The translations under genes were made by a program, and so were the position numbers. Shown here one piece after another: positions 30,750 through 39,713 of a stretch of DNA of 64,000 bases (positions within the stretch are counted from its first letter, which is position 1; each line of letters opens with the position of its first letter). The stretch lies in NCBI RefSeq assembly GCF_030811685.1, contig NZ_JAUSRF010000010.1, positions 169,756 to 233,755 on the forward strand, written 5' to 3'. The DNA is from Neorhizobium huautlense (lineage in GTDB: Bacteria > Pseudomonadota > Alphaproteobacteria > Rhizobiales > Rhizobiaceae). The notes beneath the pieces are model-generated. The model was not told the DNA's origin. It saw only the letters and a program-made list of their open reading frames with translations, and ran no database searches.

Positions 30750-31547
30750 ATGAAACCCGCTCGCATCATCATCCTCACAGTTGCCGTTGTCGCGGCCGGC
30801 TTGGCCGGCCTCCTCGCAATGCAGCTGGGCGGGGGTACCGTACAACAGGCTCAGGAAATCATTCGGCCCGCAGCGACGGTCAACGTCCTCGTTTCTGCCG
30901 CCAATCTTCCGGTGGGCTCCAGACTGAATGACGAGTCGTTGCGTTGGGCACAGTGGCCTGTCAGCGGCGTCGTTCAGGGCCTGATCACCGAAAGCGATAG
31001 GCCGGACGCCCTGACCGAATTGAACGGCTTCGTCGTTCGCCTGCCTTTGTTCGAAGGCGAACCGGTTCGTGCCGAAAAGGTGGCGGATTCCTCCAGCCGC
31101 ATCATGTCCTCGCTTCTGCCGGCCGGAAAACGTGCCGTTGCCACTGAAATCTCGGTCGCAACCGGCGCCGGCGGCTTCGTCCTGCCGAATGACCGCGTCG
31201 ACGTGATCATGGTGCGCAAGGCCGATGATGGCGCGTTCCGCACCGAGGACATTCTCAGCAATATTCGCGTTCTGGCGATCGACCAGCAGATCCAGGAAAA
31301 TCCGGATGGCTCCAAGGCCGTGGTCGGTACGACCGCGACGCTGGAACTCACGCCGGACCAGGCGAAGGTCATCACCGTCGCACAGCAGATGGCAAACCGC
31401 CTGACCCTGGCGCTGCGCTCGGTTGCCGACGCACAGGAGCCGGACACCGGGGCCCCGGATTATCTTCTCGCCGGCGGTGAAAAGGGCCAGGTCCAGGTCA
31501 TCAAGTCGGGCAAGGTCGTCACGAATGCGCAGGCAGTACAACAATGA
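30750..31547 (+). CDS. cpaB: Flp pilus assembly protein CpaB/RcpC
   Basis: A 265-residue periplasmic protein with an N-terminal membrane helix (IIILTVAVVAAGLAGLLAM) and an SAF-type domain (VNVLVSAANLPVGSRLNDESLRWAQWP) followed by the RcpC domain (GAGGFVLPNDRVDVIMV, then NIRVLAIDQQIQ). It associates with the CpaC secretin and may bind peptidoglycan or help pilus exit. AGGAAACCGCC precedes the ATG. The stop overlaps the cpaC start by four bases. Confidence 0.94.
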   Translation: MKPARIIILTVAVVAAGLAGLLAMQLGGGTVQQAQEIIRPAATVNVLVSAANLPVGSRLNDESLRWAQWPVSGVVQGLITESDRPDALTELNGFVVRLPLFEGEPVRAEKVADSSSRIMSSLLPAGKRAVATEISVATGAGGFVLPNDRVDVIMVRKADDGAFRTEDILSNIRVLAIDQQIQENPDGSKAVVGTTATLELTPDQAKVITVAQQMANRLTLALRSVADAQEPDTGAPDYLLAGGEKGQVQVIKSGKVVTNAQAVQQ

Positions 31548-33049
31548 ACAGGAACGCTCCGGTGGTTAGCTTCAAGAAAAAACTCCGTACCTCGGCTGTG
31601 GCGAGCCTGTCCTTCTGTGTCGCATTTTCGGGTTTTCCGATCGGCACGGGCATTCCGGGCTTTGGTCCCGTCGCAGCCCAGGCCGCAGGCGAGAGCATTG
31701 TTCGCATCAGCGAGGCGGGGGCTGGCATACGGCGGCGCCTGAAGCTTGGTCTGAACAAGGCGATCGTCGTGGATCTGCCCAAGGATGCCCATGACATTCT
31801 GGTGGCCGACCCCAGCATGGCGGATGCAGTAACCCGTACATCGCGGCGCATCTATCTCTTCGGCAAGGCGGTGGGACAGACGAATATCTTCGTGTTCGGG
31901 CAGAATGGCGAGGAGATCGTCAGCCTCGATCTGGAAATCGAACGCGATATCGCCGGCCTCGAGCAGAACCTGCGTCGTTTCCTGCCGGATTCCAATATCA
32001 AGGTCGAGATCATCTCCGACAACATCGTCCTGACCGGCAGTGTCCGCACACCGCAGGATTCGGCCAAGGCCGTGCAGCTTGCCGGCATCTTCCTCAAGGG
32101 TGGTGAAGCGACGACCCGGTCCGAGACCGTTCAGGGCACCAATGGCGGCGATGCGGCGATCTACGCCGAAAATCGCCAGACCTCGCAGATCCAGAACATG
32201 CTGACCGTCGAAGGCGAAGATCAGGTGATGCTGAAGATCACCGTTGCTGAAATTCGCCGCGAAGTGGTCAAGCAGCTCGGTTTCGATAATGCGTTCGCGC
32301 GCAATGCTTCCGCATCAGGTTCAAACCTGAATGTTCTTGAAGCAATAACCGATGCAGACGGAATACAGGCAACGGGTGTCGGTAATATCGGTAAGCTCAG
32401 CATAAGAATGGTCCTGAGCGCACTCGAGCAGGCGAACGCTATCAGAACGTTGGCGGAGCCGACGCTGACAGCGATTTCCGGGCAATCTGCCACGTTCAAT
32501 TCCGGCGGTGAAATTCTTTACTCCACCGTCGGCCCAGATGGTGTCACGACTGTAACGCCTTACAAATACGGTATTGGTCTTGCGTTCACGCCGACTGTCC
32601 TGTCGTCCGGCCGTATCAGTCTGCGTATTCAGACCACTGTTTCCGAGCCGCTGGAAGACAGGTCAGGTGTAGGGGAATTTCGCAAGCGTGACGCCGAAAC
32701 GGTTGTCGAATTGCCATCCGGTGGATCCATGACGCTTGCCGGCCTGATCCGAGATGATTCCCAGCAAACGATGAGCGGCACGCCGGGTGCATCCAAAATT
32801 CCGGTGCTCGGCGCGGCTTTTCGCAGAAAAACTTCGGACCGTAGAGAAACCGAACTGGTCATCATCGCCACGCCCTATCTGGTTCGGCCAACTGCCCGCA
32901 ACGACCTGTCGCGCCCGGATGACAATTTCAATCCGGCCAGCGACGCGGCCAGCGTTTTCCTCGGTCACGTGAACAAGATCTATGGCCGTCGCGAGGCCGC
33001 GCCGCCGAGCGCGCCTTATCACGGCAATGTCGGGTTCATCTACAAATGA
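31544..33049 (+). CDS. cpaC: Tad pilus outer-membrane secretin CpaC/RcpA
   Basis: A 501-residue secretin forming the pilus exit pore. After a signal sequence (FCVAFSGFPIGTGIPGFGPVAAQAA) come a pil_N domain (about 50-130), a BON-like segment (VEIISDNIVLTGSVRTPQDS, about 145-165) and the GspD-type pore domain with VMLKITVAEIRREVVKQLGF, LAEPTLTAISGQSATFNSGGE, and near the end SGGSMTLAGLIRDD and TELVIIATPYLVRP. A stretch near 32310-32480 uses more A/T-rich codons than the rest. Its start overlaps cpaB. Confidence 0.95.
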   Translation: MNRNAPVVSFKKKLRTSAVASLSFCVAFSGFPIGTGIPGFGPVAAQAAGESIVRISEAGAGIRRRLKLGLNKAIVVDLPKDAHDILVADPSMADAVTRTSRRIYLFGKAVGQTNIFVFGQNGEEIVSLDLEIERDIAGLEQNLRRFLPDSNIKVEIISDNIVLTGSVRTPQDSAKAVQLAGIFLKGGEATTRSETVQGTNGGDAAIYAENRQTSQIQNMLTVEGEDQVMLKITVAEIRREVVKQLGFDNAFARNASASGSNLNVLEAITDADGIQATGVGNIGKLSIRMVLSALEQANAIRTLAEPTLTAISGQSATFNSGGEILYSTVGPDGVTTVTPYKYGIGLAFTPTVLSSGRISLRIQTTVSEPLEDRSGVGEFRKRDAETVVELPSGGSMTLAGLIRDDSQQTMSGTPGASKIPVLGAAFRRKTSDRRETELVIIATPYLVRPTARNDLSRPDDNFNPASDAASVFLGHVNKIYGRREAAPPSAPYHGNVGFIYK

Positions 33050-33108
33050 CCAAAGAGCTTTTCACATCCATCATTCCGGCAGGCAGCGCACAGGAAAGAC
33101 GCCGACCC

Positions 33109-33798
33109 ATGAGCAAGGCAAAAACATTCGCCCCCGCAGTTTCTGCTGGTCGGCTTCCCGCAGTCGCCGCCGTGCTCGGCCTGGCAGTGCTCGTCACCGG
33201 CTGCGCCGACCGTGTCGTCACCGGCTCGGTTCCTGATGATTACCGCACCCGCCACCCGATCGTCGTCGCTGAAGGCCAGAAGACCATCGACATTCCGGTC
33301 GCTCATGGTGATCAGGGCCTGACGCGTGGACAGAGCGAAGTCATTGCCGGCTTCGTCGATGAATATCGCCGCGCTTCCACCGGCATCATCCAGATCATGA
33401 CGCCGAAGGGCTCCATCAATGATGGCGCGGCCGCATCGGCGGTCGGTGATGTGCGCCGCCTCATGGTGCGCATGGGCGTTCCGAAGAACAGGATTCTTCA
33501 TGTTCGTTACGCAGCGTCTCCCGATGAAGCGGCACCGTTGCGACTGGCCTTCAATGCCGTTACCGCACAGACCAGCGCTTGCGGCGAGTGGCCTGCCGAC
33601 CTAACGCTGAACACGACCCAGAACGACAACTATTACAATTTCGGCTGCGCCAGCCAGCGCAACCTGGCGGCCCAGATCGCCAATCCGCATGATCTTCTCG
33701 GTCCGCGGCGCATGACGCCGCCGGATGCCGCGCAGCGCGGCCAAGTGATGGAGCGCTATCGTGGCGCCTATACCGAACTGAGAGACATGGACAATTGA
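33109..33798 (+). CDS. cpaD: Pilus assembly lipoprotein CpaD
   Basis: A 229-residue lipoprotein with lipobox LVTGC near residue 30, followed by RVVTGSVPDDYRTRHPIVVAEGQK, the CpaD opening. The C-terminal half carries GCASQRNLAAQIANPHDLLGPR, a strong CpaD signature. It assists secretin assembly at the outer membrane. The ATG at 33109 gives a normal lipoprotein signal; an ATG at 33046 overlaps the cpaC stop and may reflect translational coupling, but would make an unusually long basic lead. Confidence 0.88.
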   Translation: MSKAKTFAPAVSAGRLPAVAAVLGLAVLVTGCADRVVTGSVPDDYRTRHPIVVAEGQKTIDIPVAHGDQGLTRGQSEVIAGFVDEYRRASTGIIQIMTPKGSINDGAAASAVGDVRRLMVRMGVPKNRILHVRYAASPDEAAPLRLAFNAVTAQTSACGEWPADLTLNTTQNDNYYNFGCASQRNLAAQIANPHDLLGPRRMTPPDAAQRGQVMERYRGAYTELRDMDN

Positions 33799-33829
33799 TC
33801 GGCGAGATCGTCGCGAAGGAGACACTATC

Positions 33830-35116
33830 ATGATCGGGTCCGTGGAATATCGCGTCAACGCCTCCTCTTCGCAGGCGGAAGACGAAACCACGCGCGAGTC
33901 TGAGCTCGACAACATGCGGCCGCTGCCACGCATTTCCGTGCATGTCTTTTGCGAAAGCGATGGCCTGCACCGTGTGATGGAGCGTCTCGCCACTGACCGT
34001 CGCATGGCGAAGGTCAATCTGCGCATCACCAGCGGCAGCGTCGATGCCGCAGCCCAGATGTTCGGCTCCACTCCGACGCCGAACCTGATCGTTCTCGAGA
34101 CGCAGGCGGAACCGCGCAATCTGCTGCAGGAACTGGCACCGCTGGCGCAGGTCTGCGACCCCTCCACCCGCGTTATCCTGATCGGCCGCTACAATGATAT
34201 CGGCCTTTACCGCGATCTCATCCGTAACGGCATTTCCGAATATATGGTCGCGCCGGTATCGATGTCCGACCTGCTTGCGGCGATTTCGGCGATCTTCGTC
34301 GATCCCGACGCCGAGCCGCTCGGACGGTCCATCGCCTTCATCGGCGCCAAGGGTGGTTCCGGTTCGTCGACCATTGCCCATAACTGCGCCTTCGGCATTT
34401 CGTCGCTGTTTTCGACCGAAACCATTCTGGCCGATCTCGATCTGGCTTACGGTACGGCCAATATCGATTTCGATCAGGATCCGGCCCAGGGCATTGCCGA
34501 GGCCGTGTTCGCGCCGGAACGGCTGGACGAAGTGTTTCTCGATCGCCTGCTGACCAAGTGCTCGCAGCACCTGTCGCTGCTGTCGGCGCCGTCGCTTCTC
34601 GATCGTGCCTATGATTTCGATGGTGGCGCATTCCGCCCGGTCATGGAGGTCCTGCAGCGCAGCGCACCCGTTGCCGTGCTCGATGTGCCGCATGCCTGGT
34701 CTGAGTGGACGCGTTCGGTGCTGGCCGAGGCCGACGAGGTGGTTATCACGGCGGTGCCGGATCTTGCCAACCTGCGCAACACCAAGAACCTTCTGGATGC
34801 ATTGAAAAAGCTGCGTCCGAACGACCGTCCGCCGCATCTGGTCCTCAACCAGGTCGGCATGCTCAAGCGGCCGGAAATCGCGCCGGCGGATTTCGTCGAG
34901 CCTTTGGAAATGCAGCCGATCGCGATCATTCCGTTCGATACGCAATTGTTCGGCAATGCCGCCAATAGCGGTCGCATGATCGCCGAGGTCGATCCGAAAT
35001 CGGCGGCTGCGGAAACGTTTTCCCAGATCTCGCATATCGTCACCGGCAGGGCTGCGGTCAAACGCGCCAAGAAGGGTGGCCTCGGAAAAGTGCTTGGCCG
35101 CCTGCGCCGCGGCTGA
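33830..35116 (+). CDS. cpaE: Pilus localisation ATPase-like protein CpaE/TadZ
   Basis: A 428-residue protein with an atypical receiver-like N-terminal domain (about 35-155, for example NLIVLETQAEP and RNGISEYMVAPVS) and a ParA/MinD-like ATPase domain beginning AFIGAKGGSGSSTIAHN near 169-185. The usual P-loop Lys of GK[ST] is replaced by Ser; only the deviant Lys of KGG is kept, as in other TadZ proteins. It places the pilus machine at the pole. AAGGAGACACTATC is a strong ribosome site. Confidence 0.93.
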   Translation: MIGSVEYRVNASSSQAEDETTRESELDNMRPLPRISVHVFCESDGLHRVMERLATDRRMAKVNLRITSGSVDAAAQMFGSTPTPNLIVLETQAEPRNLLQELAPLAQVCDPSTRVILIGRYNDIGLYRDLIRNGISEYMVAPVSMSDLLAAISAIFVDPDAEPLGRSIAFIGAKGGSGSSTIAHNCAFGISSLFSTETILADLDLAYGTANIDFDQDPAQGIAEAVFAPERLDEVFLDRLLTKCSQHLSLLSAPSLLDRAYDFDGGAFRPVMEVLQRSAPVAVLDVPHAWSEWTRSVLAEADEVVITAVPDLANLRNTKNLLDALKKLRPNDRPPHLVLNQVGMLKRPEIAPADFVEPLEMQPIAIIPFDTQLFGNAANSGRMIAEVDPKSAAAETFSQISHIVTGRAAVKRAKKGGLGKVLGRLRRG

Positions 35117-35148
35117 GTTGCAACGTGTCGTAACGACTGGATCTTAGA

Positions 35149-36630
35149 ATGTTTGGAAAACGCGGTAACGAAGGTTTTGGCAAGGCTGGCATCAGCCCGC
35201 CCCCGGTTGCGCCACCACCCGTGGTTCAGCCGGAGCCGGCTGCCGTGCGCCCGAGTGTTCCCGAAGTGCTCGTTGAAGGCCCCGGCAAGGCGGTGACGCA
35301 CCAGCCACCGCCGCCCTCGGCCGCTGCCCGCAAGCGCCCCAGCCGCACCGAAGGTTATTACGATACCAAGAGCCAGGTGTTTTCGGCGCTGATCGATACG
35401 ATCGACCTGTCGCAGCTGGCCAAGCTCGATGGGGAAAGCGCGCGCGAAGAAATCCGCGACATCGTCAACGACATCATCACCATCAAGAATTTCGCGATGT
35501 CGATCTCCGAGCAGGAAGAGCTGCTCGAGGATATCTGCAACGACGTTCTTGGTTACGGTCCGCTGGAGCCGTTGCTGGCGCGTGACGACATCGCCGATAT
35601 CATGGTCAACGGTTCCGGCCAGACCTTTATCGAAGTCAGCGGCAAGACGATCGAATCCGACATCCGTTTCCGCGACAATCAGCAGCTCCTGTCGATCTGC
35701 CAGCGCATCGTCAGCCAGGTCGGCCGTCGCGTCGATGAAAGTTCGCCGATCTGCGACGCCCGTCTTCCGGACGGTTCGCGTGTCAACGTCATTGCGCCGC
35801 CACTTGCCATCGATGGTCCGGCGCTCACCATTCGTAAGTTCAAGAAGGACAAGCTCAAGCTCGATCAGCTGGTCAAGTTCGGCTCGATCAGTCCCGAGGG
35901 TGCGACGGTCCTGCAGATCATCGGTCGCGTGCGTTGCAACGTCGTCATTTCCGGCGGTACGGGTTCGGGTAAGACCACGCTTCTGAACTGCCTGACCGGC
36001 TTCATCGATACCGATGAACGCGTCATCACCTGCGAGGATACGGCCGAACTTCAGCTGCAGCAGCCGCATGTGGTGCGTCTGGAAACCCGCCCGCCCAATA
36101 TCGAAGGCGAGGGCGAGGTTACCATGCGCGATCTCGTCAAGAACTGCCTGCGTATGCGCCCCGAACGCATCATCGTCGGTGAAGTGCGCGGACCGGAGGT
36201 TTTCGACCTGTTGCAGGCGATGAACACCGGTCACGACGGTTCCATGGGCACGATCCACGCCAATACCCCGCGCGAATGCCTCAGCCGTATGGAATCGATG
36301 ATCGCCATGGGCGGTTTCACGCTGCCGGCCAAGACCGTGCGCGAAATCATCGCCGGCTCGATCGACGTCATCGTTCAGGCCGCACGTCTGCGTGACGGTT
36401 CGCGCCGCATCACCCACATCACCGAGGTGATCGGCATGGAAGGCGATGTCATCATCACCCAGGATCTGATGCGTTACGAGATCGAGGGCGAAGATGCCAA
36501 TGGCCGCCTGATCGGTCGCCACAAGTCGACGGGCATCGTCAAGCCGCATTTCTGGGATCGCGCCCGTTATTTCAACGAGGATCGTCGTCTGGCCGCTGCG
36601 CTCGACGAGATGGAAAAGAAGTCGGATTGA
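35149..36630 (+). CDS. cpaF: Tad pilus secretion ATPase CpaF/TadA
   Basis: A 493-residue cytoplasmic hexameric ATPase that drives Flp pilus polymerisation and possibly retraction. A proline-rich N-terminal tail (about 15-60) precedes the N-domain. Walker [10 protein letters not shown] is at 269-277, followed by an Asp box ([14 protein letters not shown]), Walker B ([15 protein letters not shown]) and a His box ([14 protein letters not shown]). All motifs are intact. It is followed after one base by tadB. Confidence 0.97.
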   Translation: MFGKRGNEGFGKAGISPPPVAPPPVVQPEPAAVRPSVPEVLVEGPGKAVTHQPPPPSAAARKRPSRTEGYYDTKSQVFSALIDTIDLSQLAKLDGESAREEIRDIVNDIITIKNFAMSISEQEELLEDICNDVLGYGPLEPLLARDDIADIMVNGSGQTFIEVSGKTIESDIRFRDNQQLLSICQRIVSQVGRRVDESSPICDARLPDGSRVNVIAPPLAIDGPALTIRKFKKDKLKLDQLVKFGSISPEGATVLQIIGRVRCNVVISGGTGSGKTTLLNCLTGFIDTDERVITCEDTAELQLQQPHVVRLETRPPNIEGEGEVTMRDLVKNCLRMRPERIIVGEVRGPEVFDLLQAMNTGHDGSMGTIHANTPRECLSRMESMIAMGGFTLPAKTVREIIAGSIDVIVQAARLRDGSRRITHITEVIGMEGDVIITQDLMRYEIEGEDANGRLIGRHKSTGIVKPHFWDRARYFNEDRRLAAALDEMEKKSD

Positions 36631-36631
36631 T

Positions 36632-37645
36632 ATGTTCGGTCTGGATCCAATCGTATTGGGCGTTATTGCCCTCGCCGCCGTCTCGGCGGGAGCCGTGGCC
36701 TACGGTTTTCTGTTCACGCGCCTTGAGACGGAAAAGAAAACCGAAACCCGTCTCAACCGCGTCAAGGCGGCCGATAGCGATGTCGGCCGTGCCAAGGCCG
36801 CGCGCGACCGCGTTCAGGAAATGTCGAAACGCCGCAAGTCGGTGCAGGACAGCCTGAAGGAGCTGGAAAAGAAACAGCAGGAAGACTCCCGCAGGAAAGC
36901 CGACAAAAGCGTGAAGAGCCGGCTGGCGCAATCGGGAAAATCCTGGACCGTCACGCAATTCTACATGGTCAGCTTCGTACTCGGCCTGTTTCTGGGCGTG
37001 ATACTTCTCGTCGTCGGTCTGCCGATCTATGCCGCCCTCGGCGCCGGTTTCGTGGCCGGTATCGGTTTGCCGCGCTGGGTGCTCGGCTTCATCGTCAAGC
37101 GCCGCCAGAACAAGTTTCTCGAAGAATTTCCCAATGCCCTCGACGTCATGGTCCGGTCGATCAAGTCCGGCCTGCCACTCAACGACGCCATGCGGCTGAT
37201 CGCCAGCGATGGCCAGGAACCGGTGAAGGGCGAGTTTCGCCGCGTCATCGAATCGCAGCAGGTGGGCCTGAGCATTCCGGAAGCCTGCGCCCGCATGACA
37301 CAGACCATGCCGCTGTCGGAGGTCAATTTCTTTTCCATCGTTATCGCCTTGCAGAGCCAGGCGGGCGGCAACCTGTCCGAGGCCATCGGTAACCTGTCGA
37401 AAGTGCTGCGTGAACGTCGCAAGATGAAGGCGAAGGTCAGCGCGCTATCGATGGAAGCCAAGGCCTCGGCCGCGATTATCGGTGCCCTGCCGTTCATCGT
37501 CGCGACGCTCGTTTCCATCACGTCACCGCATTACATGATGATCCTTTTCACCGATCCGCGTGGCCACCTGATCATGGTCGGCTCCGCAATCTGGATGTCG
37601 ATCGGCATTTTCGTCATGCGCAACATGATCAACTTCGACATCTGA
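36632..37645 (+). CDS. tadB: Tad pilus inner-membrane platform protein TadB
   Basis: A 337-residue T2SSF-domain protein. It has N-terminal and mid-protein membrane spans, a charged coiled region (QEMSKRRKSVQDSLKELEKKQ) and the T2SSF core from FLEEFPNALDVMVRSIKSGLPL to GNLSEAIGNLSKVLRERRKM, then two C-terminal spans. It pairs with TadC to form the platform on which CpaF acts. It starts one base after cpaF. Confidence 0.94.
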   Translation: MFGLDPIVLGVIALAAVSAGAVAYGFLFTRLETEKKTETRLNRVKAADSDVGRAKAARDRVQEMSKRRKSVQDSLKELEKKQQEDSRRKADKSVKSRLAQSGKSWTVTQFYMVSFVLGLFLGVILLVVGLPIYAALGAGFVAGIGLPRWVLGFIVKRRQNKFLEEFPNALDVMVRSIKSGLPLNDAMRLIASDGQEPVKGEFRRVIESQQVGLSIPEACARMTQTMPLSEVNFFSIVIALQSQAGGNLSEAIGNLSKVLRERRKMKAKVSALSMEAKASAAIIGALPFIVATLVSITSPHYMMILFTDPRGHLIMVGSAIWMSIGIFVMRNMINFDI

Positions 37646-37655
37646 GGACAGGATA

Positions 37656-38636
37656 ATGTCGGCGGACCTCGCAGCACAACTGACCGATCCCCAAACCCTG
37701 ATGGCGCTGCTGGTAGCGGTGGCGGTGTTCGCGACATTCTATTCGCTGGCGGCCCCATATTTCGAAGGGGATAACCTCAACAAGCGCATGAAGGCGGTGT
37801 CGACCGAGCGCGAGCAGATCCGTGCTCGCGAACGTTCTCGCATGAATGCCGAACAGTCACGCGGCAGCCTGCGCGCCCAGAACAATCAGCCGGTTCGCCA
37901 GATCGTTGAACGTTTCAACCTGCGCAAGGCGCTGGTCGACGACAATACCATGAACCGCCTGAGGGCCGCGGGCCTTCGATCGCAGAACGCGCTGAACATG
38001 TTTCTCGTCGCGCGTTTCCTCCTGCCATTCCTGTTTCTGGCTCTCGCCGCTCTTTATATTTTCGGTCTGGGCAATATGGCGGATTACTCCGTCCCCATCA
38101 GGATGCTGACGGTCGTCGTGGTCGGTTATATCGGCTTTTATGCGCCCAACATCTATGTCAGCAACAGGATCGGCAAACGCCAGGCGTCGATCAAGCGAGC
38201 CTGGCCGGATGCGCTCGACCTGATGCTGATCTGCGTCGAATCCGGTACCTCGATCGAAGCGGGCATGCGTCGCGTGGCTGAGGAAATGGCGTCCCAGTCG
38301 CCGGAACTGGCCGAGGAAATGGTGCTGACGACCGCAGAACTGTCATTCCTGCCGGATCGCCGCGTCGCGCTCGAAAACCTCGGCATCCGTACGCAGCTCG
38401 ATATCGTCAAGGCGGTGACCACGGCCCTCATTCAGGCCGAGCGTTATGGTACGCCGTTGTCGCAGGCTCTTCGCGTTCTGGCGCAGGAAGGCCGCGATGA
38501 GCGCATGAACGTTGCGGAAAAGAAGGCGGCAGCGCTGCCTCCGAAACTGACCGTGCCGATGATCCTGTTCTTCCTGCCGGTTCTGATCGCCGTCATTCTC
38601 GGTCCGGCCATGATCCAGGTCGCCGACCGCTTCTGA
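37656..38636 (+). CDS. tadC: Tad pilus inner-membrane platform protein TadC
   Basis: A 326-residue T2SSF-domain protein, partner of TadB. Hydrophobic spans lie near the N terminus (LMALLVAVAVFATFYSLAAP) and around 115-165; the T2SSF core includes AWPDALDLMLICVESGTSIEAGM and YGTPLSQALRVLAQEGRDERM, with a C-terminal span (LTVPMILFFLPVLIAVILGP). GAGGACAGGATA precedes the ATG. It is the last plus-strand gene of the pilus operon and ends at a bidirectional terminator shared with tadD. Confidence 0.94.
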   Translation: MSADLAAQLTDPQTLMALLVAVAVFATFYSLAAPYFEGDNLNKRMKAVSTEREQIRARERSRMNAEQSRGSLRAQNNQPVRQIVERFNLRKALVDDNTMNRLRAAGLRSQNALNMFLVARFLLPFLFLALAALYIFGLGNMADYSVPIRMLTVVVVGYIGFYAPNIYVSNRIGKRQASIKRAWPDALDLMLICVESGTSIEAGMRRVAEEMASQSPELAEEMVLTTAELSFLPDRRVALENLGIRTQLDIVKAVTTALIQAERYGTPLSQALRVLAQEGRDERMNVAEKKAAALPPKLTVPMILFFLPVLIAVILGPAMIQVADRF

Positions 38637-38650
38637 TCGGTGGTGAGGCT

Positions 38651-38676
38651 GAAAAGTCATACGAAAAAGTCATACG
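38651..38676 (+). repeat. Tandem 13-base repeat beside the tadC terminator
   Basis: GAAAAGTCATACG (38651-38663) is followed at once by AAAAAGTCATACG (38664-38676), identical but for the first base. The second copy forms the base of the terminator stem. Confidence 0.6.
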
Positions 38677-38718
38677 AAAAAGCCCGGCTCCGTATTCGCG
38701 GAGCCGGGCTTTTTCGTA
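38673..38718. terminator. Bidirectional terminator between tadC and tadD
   Basis: A perfect 20-base inverted repeat (38673-38692 and 38699-38718, core AGCCCGGCTCCG) with a six-base loop. A-run on the left and T-run on the right let it work on both strands. Confidence 0.92.
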
Positions 38719-38738
38719 TTGTGCTTGAAATTCGTGGA

Positions 38739-39587
38739 TCAGTTCGTTTTCGACTTCGGCTTGCCATCCTTGTCGGCAAGCTTGGCCCAGGAATTCTGCT
38801 GGGAAAGCATGGAGCGCAGATAGGCGACATTGGCATCGGCCTGCGTCTGCGAAAGTTCCTTGCGGGCAATGTCTTCGGCTTCCGAAAAACGACCCTGCAG
38901 ACCGACGACCAGTGCCAGGTTCTGGCGTACGCGGCTGTCGGCTGTCGGCTGGCCCGAGGCGTTGCGCAGATAGTTTTCGGCGGTCTTCAGGTCGCCGGAA
39001 AGAACATAGGACATGCCCATGTTGGACACCACGCTCGGTTCGTTCGGCTGGGTGCCGAGCGCCTGGCGATATTTTGCGCGTGCTTCTTCCGAACGGCCCA
39101 TCTGGTCGAGGACTGCGCCCTCGGCGGAATAGAGACGCCAGTCAGGGCGGTCCGGGGTCTGGGCACGCGACAGAGTGGTCAGCGCCTGTTCCAGCTGGCC
39201 GGCGGCGGCCTGTGCCTTGCCATAGGCTGCCAGCACGTCGCGGTCGGACGGATTGGCGATCACCACCTGCTGCATGACCGCCAGCGACTGGCTGTTCTTG
39301 CCCGTCATGCGCAGGATGTTGGCATAGTTCAGTCCGGTATTGCGATCCTTCGGATTCTTTTCGTAAGCCGCGCCGATGCGCTGTTCTGCCGCGGAAAGCT
39401 GCGCTGCATTCATGCCGTCGAAGGATTCGGAACGCGCCGTGCTCTGGCTGGAGATGGAGCCGGTGGTCAGGCGGTCGGCATTGCGGCTTGTGCTGTTGCA
39501 GCCGGCAACGGAAAGCGTGACGAGAACCAGTGCAGCCGTGCGGGCGAGGCGGCTTTTATGGGCAGAAACGAACAGGCAAGCGGGCAT
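38739..39587 (-). CDS. tadD: Tad pilus TPR lipoprotein TadD
   Basis: A 282-residue lipoprotein: lipobox VAGC about 30 residues in, then tetratricopeptide repeats (for example IGAAYEKNPKDRNTGLNYANIL, NPSDRDVLAAYGKAQAAAGQ, LGTQPNEPSVVSNMGMSYVL). TadD is thought to help secretin assembly. The ATG at 39587 gives a proper lipoprotein signal and has GAGAGATTATCGCC before it; the ORF upstream to 39728 is not signal-like. It is transcribed toward the other pilus genes, away from the aminopeptidase. Confidence 0.9.
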   Translation of the reverse strand: MPACLFVSAHKSRLARTAALVLVTLSVAGCNSTSRNADRLTTGSISSQSTARSESFDGMNAAQLSAAEQRIGAAYEKNPKDRNTGLNYANILRMTGKNSQSLAVMQQVVIANPSDRDVLAAYGKAQAAAGQLEQALTTLSRAQTPDRPDWRLYSAEGAVLDQMGRSEEARAKYRQALGTQPNEPSVVSNMGMSYVLSGDLKTAENYLRNASGQPTADSRVRQNLALVVGLQGRFSEAEDIARKELSQTQADANVAYLRSMLSQQNSWAKLADKDGKPKSKTN

Positions 39588-39679
39588 GGCGATAATCTCT
39601 CGAGAACCGGCGCCCCTGCGACTGAAAGGGTTACGAACATGGGTGGCGCAATCTGCCTTCAAGCAATAGTCTGTTAACC

Positions 39680-39694
39680 CTAACAGACCGTTAA
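39680..39694 (-). promoter_or_regulatory. CtrA-like site upstream of tadD
   Basis: On minus: TTAA-CGGTCTG-TTAG, seven of eight bases of TTAA-N7-TTAA, about 95 bases upstream of tadD and just before the divergent aminopeptidase start. Confidence 0.4.
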
Positions 39695-39713
39695 GCATCA
39701 TCTGAAGGCAGTC

